This document shows positions 26,020 to 33,950 of a stretch of 64,000 nucleotides of DNA, one piece after another. Below the pieces are notes generated by a model, which had not been told where the DNA came from, searched no databases, and saw only the letters and a list, made by a program, of their open reading frames with translations. Position 1 is the stretch's first letter. Each line of letters starts with the position of its first letter. Source of the DNA: Suilimivivens sp963638365 (lineage in GTDB: Bacteria > Bacillota > Clostridia > Lachnospirales > Lachnospiraceae); NCBI GenBank assembly GCA_963638365.1, contig CAVHRK010000068.1:54235-118234 (forward strand), in the 5' to 3' direction. The position numbers and the translations under genes are program-made.

Positions 26020-26053
26020 AAAAAATCAGGCACACCTCTTAAGATGTGCCTGA
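26020..26053 (-). terminator. Rho-independent terminator after the FliD-like gene
   Basis: A nine-base stem (TCAGGCACA with TGTGCCTGA, 26026-26034 and 26045-26053) followed on the minus strand by six T residues. It lies about 50 bases after the stop at 26101. The repeat begins immediately after the T-tract. Confidence 0.88.
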
Positions 26054-26100
26054 ACTCTCTTATCCTGTAATTATAAAACTACTTAAACTCTTCCTGTAAC

Positions 26101-26829
26101 CTAGAAATAGGAATTAAAAATATTCCCAGAAGCATAGGTGTTGCTGTAAGTTCCTTTCGTTGTATAGGTATTCGCCTTTGCTGCTTCCTGTGTTGCTGCA
26201 AAATCAATAAAGGAAGACTGCGAAGATACTCTTGAAGCATAAGAATAACTTCCATTAAATAAATTCTTGATCGTGTTGGTATCTGCCTTCGCAAAAGCAT
26301 CCTTGTCAAGTGTGAGTGTATCGTCCTTACCAATCGTAATACCTACCTGACTTAACAGCTTCTGATTGGACTCTGTCATATTCTTTAAGGTATCTACTCT
26401 CTTCGTAATACTGTCGGAAGCGGACTTGGCAGACCCTTCAATCAGCTTGTTATAATTGGTTACAAAACTGTCTACCGCTTTATAAATCTCATCCTGACTC
26501 TTACTGAATACAGAATCCTTACCTGTATTCGTTAACTGATCTGCAGAACTCTTCAAACTCTCTGATGCCGTCTGGATCTGCTTCAAGGTCTCTGCAGAAT
26601 CCTTGGATGTGGAGAGTGTTTTCTTCTTTTCATCTACAATAGAAGCAGCTTCCTTGCTGATCTTGTTACCTTTGCCATAATAGGCCTTCATCAGCTTGCC
26701 ATAGCTTCCATTCTTAATGCTCATGTAATCGGAAAGAAAATTTAAATTAGAATTTCCTGACATACTCTGAAACAAAAAAGAATAATTCTGCTTCACACCA
26801 GTGTATCCCATATTTAAACGAATTCCCAT
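26101..26829 (-). CDS. FliD-like orphan protein
   Basis: A 242-residue protein without signal peptide. A coiled, Ser/Lys-rich middle leads into IYKAVDSFVTNYNKLI and ITIGKDDTLTLDKDAFAKAD...IKNLFNGSYSYA, which resembles the C-terminal pattern of the flagellar filament cap FliD. The protein is much shorter than FliD and no flagellar gene is nearby. The start at 26829 (MGIRLNMGYTG) follows a GGCAGGGAAG site; an upstream extension is unsupported. It ends at a strong terminator and stands between unrelated genes. The function is unknown; a filament-related or surface role is only inferred. Confidence 0.65.
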   Translation of the reverse strand: MGIRLNMGYTGVKQNYSFLFQSMSGNSNLNFLSDYMSIKNGSYGKLMKAYYGKGNKISKEAASIVDEKKKTLSTSKDSAETLKQIQTASESLKSSADQLTNTGKDSVFSKSQDEIYKAVDSFVTNYNKLIEGSAKSASDSITKRVDTLKNMTESNQKLLSQVGITIGKDDTLTLDKDAFAKADTNTIKNLFNGSYSYASRVSSQSSFIDFAATQEAAKANTYTTKGTYSNTYASGNIFNSYF

Positions 26830-26979
26830 AGGACTTCCCTGCCTTTCTGTATGGACATCCGTGTCCCTACCTGTAAACATACTACCACTTGTTACTATTT
26901 ATATTCTAGCAGACCATATCACAAATTGCAATCCCCTGCATTGGATTTTATGCGGATCTTCGCAGTTTTTGTTACTGCT

Positions 26980-27591
26980 TTATGCTTCTGCCAGAATTTT
27001 TTCGAGGTCGCCTGCTGCCTGTTCATAGCTTTCAAACCGAATTCCATGGAATCCAAGTTTCTTCGCAGCTTCTACATTCTCCTTGCGGTCATCAATAAAC
27101 ACACATTCCTCTTCTTTCAGATCATACGTGTCAAGAAGTGTCCGGTAAATATTCGGATCCGGCTTAATCATCTCTACATAGGAGGAAACAATCTGTCCGT
27201 TTACATAGGGCATAAAGGTAAACTTCTCCCTGCTGTGCAGATCAAAATAGCTTGCCGGATAATTCGTCAGAAGATAGGTATGATAACCTCTCTCCTGAAG
27301 TTCCTTAAGCCATCCTGCCGAATAGTCAAAGGCTTCCACGACATCCCGCTTTCCATTTGACATAAAAAACGCAATATCCTGTGCATATTCCGGCGCATCC
27401 TCCTGCATATACTTCAATACTTCCTCTTCTTCAAAGAATCCACGATCCAACTCCTGCCACCATTTACAATAAATCGAAGCCTTAAGCAGCGGCTCAATTC
27501 TTTCTTCCGGAATCCCAATCTTACGCATGGTTTCCCCCGGCATAAACCGGATCAGTACACCACCAATATCAAAAATAACATTCTTAATCAT
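26980..27591 (-). CDS. HAD-family hydrolase (subfamily IA, YihX-like)
   Basis: A 203-residue phosphatase or phosphomutase-like protein. Motif I is VIFDIGGVLIRF with the nucleophile Asp8; the second position is Gly rather than Asp, as in YihX-type sugar phosphatases. Motif II is LLTNYPASYF, the lysine is in IKPDPNIYRTLL, and the acidic motif IV is CVFIDDRKENVEAA. The helical cap follows motif I. Sugar phosphates such as glucose-1-phosphate are common substrates of close families, but the real substrate is not shown. It follows the polysaccharide deacetylase gene by 11 bases. Confidence 0.88.
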   Translation of the reverse strand: MIKNVIFDIGGVLIRFMPGETMRKIGIPEERIEPLLKASIYCKWWQELDRGFFEEEEVLKYMQEDAPEYAQDIAFFMSNGKRDVVEAFDYSAGWLKELQERGYHTYLLTNYPASYFDLHSREKFTFMPYVNGQIVSSYVEMIKPDPNIYRTLLDTYDLKEEECVFIDDRKENVEAAKKLGFHGIRFESYEQAAGDLEKILAEA

Positions 27592-27602
27592 ATTGTTTTC
27601 TC

Positions 27603-28241
27603 CTAATGATCACTTCCCAGTACTTCATCCACGCTCATATAAATCACATTATGCTCCGGTTTCACGCCGCTTTCCTTAAAAATATCACGGATTGTTACAA
27701 ACCCATAGCCCTGACGCTTCAATTCCGGAATCAGTGTTTTGATCGCCTCTACTGTTTGAATATTGTCTGCCATGTCATGCAGCAAAATCATAACCCCCGG
27801 CCTTGCCACCTTAAGCAGCCTGTCTACTCTCTCCTTTGCACTGACTTCCGGCAGCCAGTCTTCACAACCATAGCCACTGATAAAGGTAAGATCAATGAGA
27901 TCATACATTTTCTGATCATAATCGATATAGGGCGGTCTGAAAAATTCCGGTCTTTCTCCCACAATCTTCTCAATACGGTCGGATGTTTCTTTTATCTCAT
28001 CCACAATTTCCTGCTCACTCAGTTTCGGCATAGACGAATGCGTCTTTGAATGGTTCTCAATGGTACATCCCATATCATGCGCTCTTTTCACAAGCGGCGC
28101 TGTCTCTTCCGTAATCTGCTGTCCAATCAGGAAAAAACTCGCAACTACCTGATTTTCTTCAAGGACATCCAACACCCGGTCGGTAATTCCCACGGTCGGT
28201 CCATCATCAAATGTCAATGCGACTAACTTTTTCTCGCTCAT
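27603..28241 (-). CDS. Polysaccharide deacetylase (NodB/CE4 family)
   Basis: A metal-dependent deacetylase of 212 residues. Motif 1 is VALTFDDGPTVG (catalytic and metal Asp), motif 2 is IENHSKTHSSM (two metal His) and motif 3 is FFRPPYIDYD. The final catalytic-side segment VMILLHDM is also present. No signal peptide or membrane helix is seen, which is unusual for enzymes acting on peptidoglycan, so it may act on a cytosolic N-acetyl sugar. It is probably cotranscribed with the HAD gene downstream. Confidence 0.9.
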   Translation of the reverse strand: MSEKKLVALTFDDGPTVGITDRVLDVLEENQVVASFFLIGQQITEETAPLVKRAHDMGCTIENHSKTHSSMPKLSEQEIVDEIKETSDRIEKIVGERPEFFRPPYIDYDQKMYDLIDLTFISGYGCEDWLPEVSAKERVDRLLKVARPGVMILLHDMADNIQTVEAIKTLIPELKRQGYGFVTIRDIFKESGVKPEHNVIYMSVDEVLGSDH

Positions 28242-28289
28242 CCTGTCTCTGTCTCCTATTCCTTTTCCTCTTATAACAATTACAATCTG

Positions 28290-28985
28290 TCACACAAGCC
28301 TCTCCGTATGACGGCATAACGGATATCCCATGCAGCCCCAGAACTCACCGTATCTCCCGCTGCGCTTCTTCATGGGTTCTCCACATTCCGGACAAATCCT
28401 GATTGTACCGTTCCCCTTCGCAGACTTCTTTACACTTTCTTCTACCATAGGCCCCATCTTTTCGAAAATCTGCTGGTTCATCCGGCAGTCATTCAATGCC
28501 CTGTGTGCACCTTCTGTCGAAATTCCATAAAACTCTGCCAGATCGCCCAGCCGGTAATGGGAAAGCTCATGGATGCAAAGTCTTGCCAGCTTTAAGGTAT
28601 CGATATAATCATTCGTAAGCGTCTGTCCAAAGAACCGCTCGCAATCCCTGTAAAGAAACTTCATATCAAAAGTATGAATATTATGTCCAACCAGAATATC
28701 CTCTCCGGCAAATTCGAGAAATGAGTTCAGAACCTCCCGGAAATCCGGGGCGTTAGCCACCATTTCATCTGTGATATGATTCACCGCACTGGCTGCATAG
28801 GGAATCGGTCTCCCCGGATTCACCAGACTGGAAAACTCCTCTACAACCACTCCATTGCGCACCTTAATTGCAGAAATCTCGATCACTTCATCATAGTTAC
28901 AGGAAATCCCTGTTGTCTCTAAATCATACAGTACATAATCCGGTGTATATTGATTTAAAAGCTTTCCTCTTGTCGTTCCCAGCAT
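28290..28985 (-). CDS. DnaQ-like 3'-5' exonuclease with C-terminal zinc ribbon
   Basis: A 231-residue DEDD exonuclease. Exo I is VLYDLETTGISC, Exo II is LVGHNIHTFDMKF and Exo III is HRALNDCRMN, which places it in the DEDDh group. The last 40 residues form a four-cysteine ribbon (CPECGEPMKKR...CMGYPLC) of the topoisomerase C4 type, which usually binds single-stranded DNA. The fusion suggests processing of DNA ends rather than a replicative proofreading subunit. The gene stands alone with two palindromes upstream. Confidence 0.9.
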   Translation of the reverse strand: MLGTTRGKLLNQYTPDYVLYDLETTGISCNYDEVIEISAIKVRNGVVVEEFSSLVNPGRPIPYAASAVNHITDEMVANAPDFREVLNSFLEFAGEDILVGHNIHTFDMKFLYRDCERFFGQTLTNDYIDTLKLARLCIHELSHYRLGDLAEFYGISTEGAHRALNDCRMNQQIFEKMGPMVEESVKKSAKGNGTIRICPECGEPMKKRSGRYGEFWGCMGYPLCRHTERLV

Positions 28986-29003
28986 GAAGCAACTCCCTCT
29001 TTA

Positions 29004-29073
29004 GTTTACATAACTATATTATATGTAACCCATGCATTTATTCAGATTTACATAACTAAATTTTATGTTTACC
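29004..29073. repeat. Two tandem interrupted palindromes (GTTTACATAA ... TTATGTAAC type)
   Basis: 29004-29030 reads GTTTACATAA, a short spacer and TTATATGTAACC. 29046-29073 reads ATTTACATAA, a spacer and TTTTATGTTTACC. They lie 16 bases apart between the exonuclease start and the end of the Rpn gene. Neither has a T-tract. The arms match the palindrome at 1948-1975. Confidence 0.55.
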
Positions 29074-29141
29074 AGTATATGATCAACCAAATATAATCCA
29101 ACTTCTATTTTAACCAAAGTAACCAAAAGTGCAAGGGTATT

Positions 29142-30221
29142 CTACGCTTCACCCATACTATTTTGAACTTCCTCAATCAGAGCCGGTTCACAACCTGCTA
29201 TGAGACAGATTTGATCCATAGTAAAATTCTCCTTCAGCATCATTTTGATCGTATAGCACTGCTGCTCATTCTTTCCTTCGTTAATAAAGTCTTCTCTCAG
29301 TTCTCGTAATGCCTGACACATATCGTATTCCTCCTCATTTTCATTTGCTTTCCTATATGTTTCCTTGTTTTCTCTAAAAATATCATGTCCTGTCATTATG
29401 GTAATCGCCTCCCATGTTTCTTCTGATAAATGAGCATATCGTTCATCTTTCGCTAAATTCATGAATTTTACTTTATCTTTCCTATAGCTCATTGCCTGAA
29501 AAAGTTCTCGCAGTTCTGTATGGAATTCTTTAAAGTCACTTTGCTCATTCACACAAAACAGACACATCGAATAATCCGAAAAGCATTTTTGAAGCAACTC
29601 ATTTTCTCCAAATTCCATCATATCCGATAATTGTCTCGGTCCATCCCACGGTTCTGTTCCAGTATAAAGGCAGATCGTATATACCGGCTGCAAGCGGTCC
29701 GTCTTAAAAATTCCAGATAATTTCTCCGCATAGGTAATGACCGTCATAGTGTATTTGCCGGATTCTTTCATTTGCTTCCGCAATGCCTGAAACTGCCGCT
29801 TCTTCTCCCTTAACTGCCGATTGTACTCGGCCACATCATAATCCATGCATCGAACCGGCATACTATAGTCTATGTAGCTCTGATTTTCTACCGCTAATAC
29901 CTGTAAAGTTGCACCAGTCCTTAATTTCATTTTCACATCCCGCAAGAGTTGTGTCTTCTTATTTCTCCCTGCTCTTCGGCAAGGACTTATACTCTCTACC
30001 TCGATGGTCTTTCCCTGCGTTCCATCCAGAATCGGAATCTGCATCTGATCTGCACCGTCTTCTTCTACCTCTGTCCGTTCCACGGTATAAGTTTCCGATG
30101 CTTCCGTCAGATCTTCCGCCCGAATCACAGTCTGCCCATCAAAGCAGCAGCCATTAAACAGATCTGCGAAATACTCCTTGTTCTGCAGATATTCTTTCAT
30201 ACAATAATCAAATTTCCCCAT
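29142..30221 (-). CDS. Rpn-type PD-(D/E)XK nuclease family protein
   Basis: A 359-residue protein of the recombination-promoting nuclease/putative transposase group. The nuclease core is recognisable at GATLQVLAVENQSYIDYSMPVR, where ENQ stands for the E-x-Q form of the PD-(D/E)XK motif. The C-terminal part is helical and charged, ending with a short helix-turn-helix-like segment (MDQICLIAGCEPALIEEV). The start at 30221 (MGKFDYCMKEY) has AAGGAGG upstream, and an open extension to 30281 is unsupported. Proteins of this type are often multi-copy in Clostridia; a second one is at 62888. Confidence 0.78.
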   Translation of the reverse strand: MGKFDYCMKEYLQNKEYFADLFNGCCFDGQTVIRAEDLTEASETYTVERTEVEEDGADQMQIPILDGTQGKTIEVESISPCRRAGRNKKTQLLRDVKMKLRTGATLQVLAVENQSYIDYSMPVRCMDYDVAEYNRQLREKKRQFQALRKQMKESGKYTMTVITYAEKLSGIFKTDRLQPVYTICLYTGTEPWDGPRQLSDMMEFGENELLQKCFSDYSMCLFCVNEQSDFKEFHTELRELFQAMSYRKDKVKFMNLAKDERYAHLSEETWEAITIMTGHDIFRENKETYRKANENEEEYDMCQALRELREDFINEGKNEQQCYTIKMMLKENFTMDQICLIAGCEPALIEEVQNSMGEA

Positions 30222-30392
30222 AAACAACCTCCTTTTTACAGAGAATTCTTCTATGAGTATAAAAATCCTCTGCCTGTTCAATTTAATAAGTTGGAATCAA
30301 AGCATGGATTTTCTGATCTGTGAGAATATCAGAGACAGGAGCAGAACTCCTTTAGTTACAGAATCCATTTCAATAAATATTCTGTAAATAGA

Positions 30393-30431
30393 AAACTTCT
30401 ATGCTTTACGATGATTCTAGCATAGAAGTTT
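30393..30431 (-). terminator. Terminator after the aldolase operon
   Basis: A perfect 13-bp stem (AAACTTCTATGCT with AGCATAGAAGTTT) and a 13-base loop, followed on the minus strand by a weak T-run (TTTTC). It lies 73 bases after the aldolase stop. The rest of 30222-30503 shows no gene. Confidence 0.7.
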
Positions 30432-30503
30432 CATGACTACAACAACAAATATATTTTTTAACACAGATGGTTTCTGATGATATTCCAAAAGAATATGATT
30501 CTT

Positions 30504-31406
30504 TTACAGAGTATAACTTCTTTTCACTTTCTCCAATTTTTCAAGTAATTCCCGGGTTTGAACTTCGGTATACTCTTCCAGGGGCTTTCTGGTTTTTCTG
30601 GTCTGAATAATTCCCCGATATTGTAGAACGGCCTTATAAGCCGCAATATTATTTACACTGCACAGTACCTCATTCAGTCTGTTGGTGAACTGTTGTCTCT
30701 CTGCTGCAAGCTCATAATCCTCCTTTTCCAATGCTTCCCATACAGCTTCATAATACTTTGGAATTACCTGGGAGCTTCCGGAAACAACACCGTCGCCGCC
30801 CATGGAAACCACCGCTGTCAGAAGTTGATCCGGTCCTGCCAGTACACTGAAAGTCCCATCATTGATCCGCATCATCTGCTGGATCCTTGTCATATCCGGA
30901 TAGCTGTATTTGATACCGATGATATTCAGACACTGTGCCACTGCCTTCTCTGCAACTGTTACAGAAATATCATTCATGGCATACTGCGGGATCGCATATA
31001 AATACACTGGGAAGTCTTCGGGTACACTCTTTGCCACACTGACAAAGAAATCTACCAGGCCATCTTCACTAATTTTGAAAAAAGAAGGCGTTACTATAGC
31101 GATGCCATCAGCGCCTGCCTCTACCGCATGCTTTGCAAGCTCTACGGTATCCTTCAGATTCCATCCGCCTACGTGGACATAAACGGGAACTCTGCCGGCT
31201 GTCTTTCTGATCACGGTCTCTGCTACGGTCTTGCGCTCTTCTACCGTAAGGTACATCATCTCGCCGGTTGTCCCACAGGGATAAATCGCCTGCAATCCAT
31301 TTTTTATACAGTGCTCAACCAGCTTCTCCAAAGATGCAACATCAATCTGATCGTTCTCTGTAAGCGGCGTTACCACCGGAACGACAATTCCACTCAATTT
31401 TTTCAT
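30504..31406 (-). CDS. DHDPS/N-acetylneuraminate-lyase family aldolase
   Basis: A 300-residue TIM-barrel class I aldolase. The Schiff-base lysine is Lys166 in GIKYSYPD, the catalytic tyrosine Tyr137 in VYLYAIPQYA, and GTTGEM (45-50) is the carboxylate-binding loop. Members cleave or form 2-keto acids, usually releasing pyruvate. The loop AIPQYAMNDIS is closer to lyases of the NanA type than to lysine-pathway DapA. The start at 31406 follows AAGGAAGGG. It is the last gene of the transporter operon, so it probably cleaves the catabolic 2-keto-acid intermediate. The exact substrate is unknown. Confidence 0.85.
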   Translation of the reverse strand: MKKLSGIVVPVVTPLTENDQIDVASLEKLVEHCIKNGLQAIYPCGTTGEMMYLTVEERKTVAETVIRKTAGRVPVYVHVGGWNLKDTVELAKHAVEAGADGIAIVTPSFFKISEDGLVDFFVSVAKSVPEDFPVYLYAIPQYAMNDISVTVAEKAVAQCLNIIGIKYSYPDMTRIQQMMRINDGTFSVLAGPDQLLTAVVSMGGDGVVSGSSQVIPKYYEAVWEALEKEDYELAAERQQFTNRLNEVLCSVNNIAAYKAVLQYRGIIQTRKTRKPLEEYTEVQTRELLEKLEKVKRSYTL

Positions 31407-31423
31407 ATGCGGTCCCTTCCTTT

Positions 31424-32512
31424 TCACATCACTTCTGAGATCTTAACAGCACGTTTTTCTGCGACGCTCTTCTCTACGGCCAGTGCCAGATTCAGTGCCA
31501 TCAGACCATCTTTCCAGCCAACAACCGGCTCGGTATCATTCAGGATTGCCTGCGCAAAGGATTTAACGGATTGATAGTTTCCATTAATATAAAAATCCTT
31601 CAATGCCAGTTTTCCAAGGTTGGAATAATTGGGTCTTAAAATTTCTACCGGAACTGCCTGTTCGGTCACCGCCTGGGTTCCCTTATTGGCAAGTCCTGTG
31701 TCAGACTTACAGATCACAGAAGGTTTCTGCCACATGAAATCTCTTCCGTTATCTGCACTGACCATATTTCTGTCACCGCGTACTTCCACGCTTTCCATGC
31801 CATAGCCGCATACCCAGGACCCAAGAGATCCCAGCATCATGGTTCCCACACATCCGTTTTCAAACTGCATCGTCACAGCAAAGGTATGCTGTCCAGGCTG
31901 TTTCTCATAACGATAGGCAAATACTTCCTCCACTTCACCGACCAGGTATCTTGCCAGATCAAAGAAATGGCAGGAACCTACACGGAGAAGATCCGTTTCA
32001 TTGGTACGGTAACCACCGATGAACTTTGCCTGAAATCCGGAAGGAGCACCAAATCCTTCCGAATCAATTGCCCTTTTCATATCATGATAAGCCAGATTAA
32101 AGCGCTTGTTAAAGGACACACCGATCTTCTTATGATTCTTCTTAGCTGCTTCGATCAGCTTCTCAATATCCTCTTTTTCAGTTCCAAGCGGTTTTTCGGT
32201 AAATACATGTAATCCGGCTTCCACACACTTCCATGCAAGAGAGGCCTGCAGCCTGGCAATCGTAATGACAAAGGCACAGTCCGCTTCCACATGCTCAAGC
32301 ATTTCATCCATATCCTGCCATGATCTTGATAGTCCAAACCGTCTTGCTGCAAAATCTGCACGGTCCTTGTTCATATCACAAACTCCGACAACCTCAATCT
32401 CATCCAGATAGGAAATGGCATTGTGAATCATATTGGTGGCCTGCTCACCACATCCGATCAGAACGGCACGCACCTTTTTGTCTGCCTTTTCTATTCCTTC
32501 ATACAAAAACAT
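31424..32512 (-). CDS. Gfo/Idh/MocA-family oxidoreductase
   Basis: A 362-residue NAD(P)-dependent sugar dehydrogenase. The N-terminal Rossmann fold has KVRAVLIGCGEQATNMI, with a G-x-G-x-x-A pattern; EKPLGTEKEDIEKLIEAA carries the conserved Glu-Lys-Pro of the family. The C-terminal beta-sheet domain follows (AKFIGGYRTNE...). AAAGGAAGGG precedes the ATG. It lies between the YhcH gene and the aldolase, a context that suggests oxidation of a sugar or sugar acid before cleavage. Similar enzymes act on anhydro-sialic acids in some gut bacteria, but no sialidase or NanE/NanK is present here. Confidence 0.9.
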   Translation of the reverse strand: MFLYEGIEKADKKVRAVLIGCGEQATNMIHNAISYLDEIEVVGVCDMNKDRADFAARRFGLSRSWQDMDEMLEHVEADCAFVITIARLQASLAWKCVEAGLHVFTEKPLGTEKEDIEKLIEAAKKNHKKIGVSFNKRFNLAYHDMKRAIDSEGFGAPSGFQAKFIGGYRTNETDLLRVGSCHFFDLARYLVGEVEEVFAYRYEKQPGQHTFAVTMQFENGCVGTMMLGSLGSWVCGYGMESVEVRGDRNMVSADNGRDFMWQKPSVICKSDTGLANKGTQAVTEQAVPVEILRPNYSNLGKLALKDFYINGNYQSVKSFAQAILNDTEPVVGWKDGLMALNLALAVEKSVAEKRAVKISEVM

Positions 32513-32552
32513 GTTTTTCCCTTCCTTTCTGCATCCAGATTCTTGTTTCTTC

Positions 32553-32999
32553 CTATTTGATTGGAAGCTTCAGTACGATTTTCCGGTAGGCATCCCCGGT
32601 TTCATTTACCTTTCCCCTGCAACGGTGGGCATCCTGGGGAAACAGGATATAGAACATCCCTTCTGTTGCCAGATATCTCTTGCCACCGCCATAATAAAAT
32701 TGAAAGTCCGTCTTCTCATCATACTCTTCTCTTACTTCAAGCTGGGTAGCTTCTTCCCACTCAAAGATCTCCTGTCCGGAAAACACGAATTGAACATCCA
32801 GAAATTTCTGATGTGTTTCCATCTTGTCTCCACTGATGTCAGAAGTCTCACCTTCCTGTACCATCGCATACATTTCACCATCTGTGTGATAAGTTCCAAC
32901 CGGTTTATCCATCAACGTTTCTACAAATTTCATGCCTTTCTCAAGCCCCGGAACAGCATCTACATAGGTTTTATAGTTCTTGTAATAATCCAATATCAT
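32553..32999 (-). CDS. YhcH/YjgK/YiaL-family protein (sugar anomerase-like cupin)
   Basis: A 148-residue protein of the DUF386 family, a small beta-sandwich linked to sugar-acid and sialic-acid pathways. Typical elements are GTYHTDGEMYAMVQE, HQKFLDVQFVFSGQE and MFYILFPQDAHRCRG. One member (NanQ) has been described as a sialic acid anomerase. Here it follows the TIM-barrel isomerase by 12 bases and precedes the Gfo/Idh gene, so it probably helps convert an anomeric form of the imported sugar. Confidence 0.88.
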   Translation of the reverse strand: MILDYYKNYKTYVDAVPGLEKGMKFVETLMDKPVGTYHTDGEMYAMVQEGETSDISGDKMETHQKFLDVQFVFSGQEIFEWEEATQLEVREEYDEKTDFQFYYGGGKRYLATEGMFYILFPQDAHRCRGKVNETGDAYRKIVLKLPIK

Positions 33000-33011
33000 A
33001 TATCTTCTCCT

Positions 33012-33950
33012 CTACTTGTTATAGGTAAGGCCTGCTTCATCAAAAGCGGCCTGAAGGAAGGAACGGATCTCTCCCTCTCTCTTCCATAAATCATCTCCCA
33101 TATGGGTTCTTACTTCTACTGCTACATGCACCTCTTTGATTCCTTCCGGTGTCTCTGCTTCTGCTGCTATGCCAAGCATCTTTGCTGCCCCGTAAAGATC
33201 CAGATACCCCCAGTTCTTATAATCCGGTGCATTGCCAAGCTCCATATGCCAGTCGCCATAGCATGGATTGGAAGGATCCGTCACACAATTACAAATATGG
33301 AACTGTGCCATATAGGGAAGTGCTCTCTTCATAGACTCTTCCAGATCAATGCCTGCCAGTGCTTCATGGGCACTGTCCCAGTGAATGTAAAAGTTAGGAC
33401 AGACTTTTTTGAGTCCTTCAAACCAGTCAATGACCTCATGGATCGGCCCCATAAGCTGTTTCTTATGCACGTACCGGTCAAGGGGTTCCAGCGTCAGATG
33501 CATATGCTCATACTTTGCAGCTTCCTGCGAAATCTCACAGAAGGATTCAAAAAGAGCTTTCTTCGCATCTTCCCTTTTCTCCGGCATCACATCCGGTCCG
33601 GAGGGTAAACCAACATGATAAGCACCACTCTGTGCTGCTATGGCAAGAAGCTCTTTGGTATAAGCTACTGCACGCTTTCTTTCATCCGGATCTAATGCGG
33701 ACAGATTATCTCCTTTTTCATTAATATTGGGTGATGCCCAGACCGTAAGCTGATAATCGCGATCCTCCACAATGTTCCGTACCAGCTTCTGATTTTCTTT
33801 CTGAAAAATAACCGGCAGTTCAATTCCTGTATAAAAGGGGATCTCTGCCACATCAGGAAGGATCTTCTGTACAAAAAAGTTCTCATCCGTTACTGCCGGC
33901 ATAAAAATTTCAAGCATATGTAATGACGGTTCCAGTCTTTTCATACTCAT
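33012..33950 (-). CDS. Sugar phosphate isomerase/epimerase (xylose isomerase-like TIM barrel)
   Basis: A 312-residue protein of the AP-endonuclease-2/xylose-isomerase barrel superfamily. Metal-binding acidic positions are in LTLEPLDRY and HWDSAHEAL, and VHVAVEVRTHMG near the end is typical of these barrels. Many members isomerise or epimerise keto sugars. The start overlaps the TctA stop by four bases (ATGA), so translation is coupled to the transporter. The reaction is not defined by sequence. Confidence 0.82.
   Translation of the reverse strand: MSMKRLEPSLHMLEIFMPAVTDENFFVQKILPDVAEIPFYTGIELPVIFQKENQKLVRNIVEDRDYQLTVWASPNINEKGDNLSALDPDERKRAVAYTKELLAIAAQSGAYHVGLPSGPDVMPEKREDAKKALFESFCEISQEAAKYEHMHLTLEPLDRYVHKKQLMGPIHEVIDWFEGLKKVCPNFYIHWDSAHEALAGIDLEESMKRALPYMAQFHICNCVTDPSNPCYGDWHMELGNAPDYKNWGYLDLYGAAKMLGIAAEAETPEGIKEVHVAVEVRTHMGDDLWKREGEIRSFLQAAFDEAGLTYNK

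Noticed and set aside
29142..30221. Insertion sequence with terminal repeats
   Set aside because: No inverted repeats or target duplications bracket the Rpn-type gene; the nearby palindromes are on one side only.
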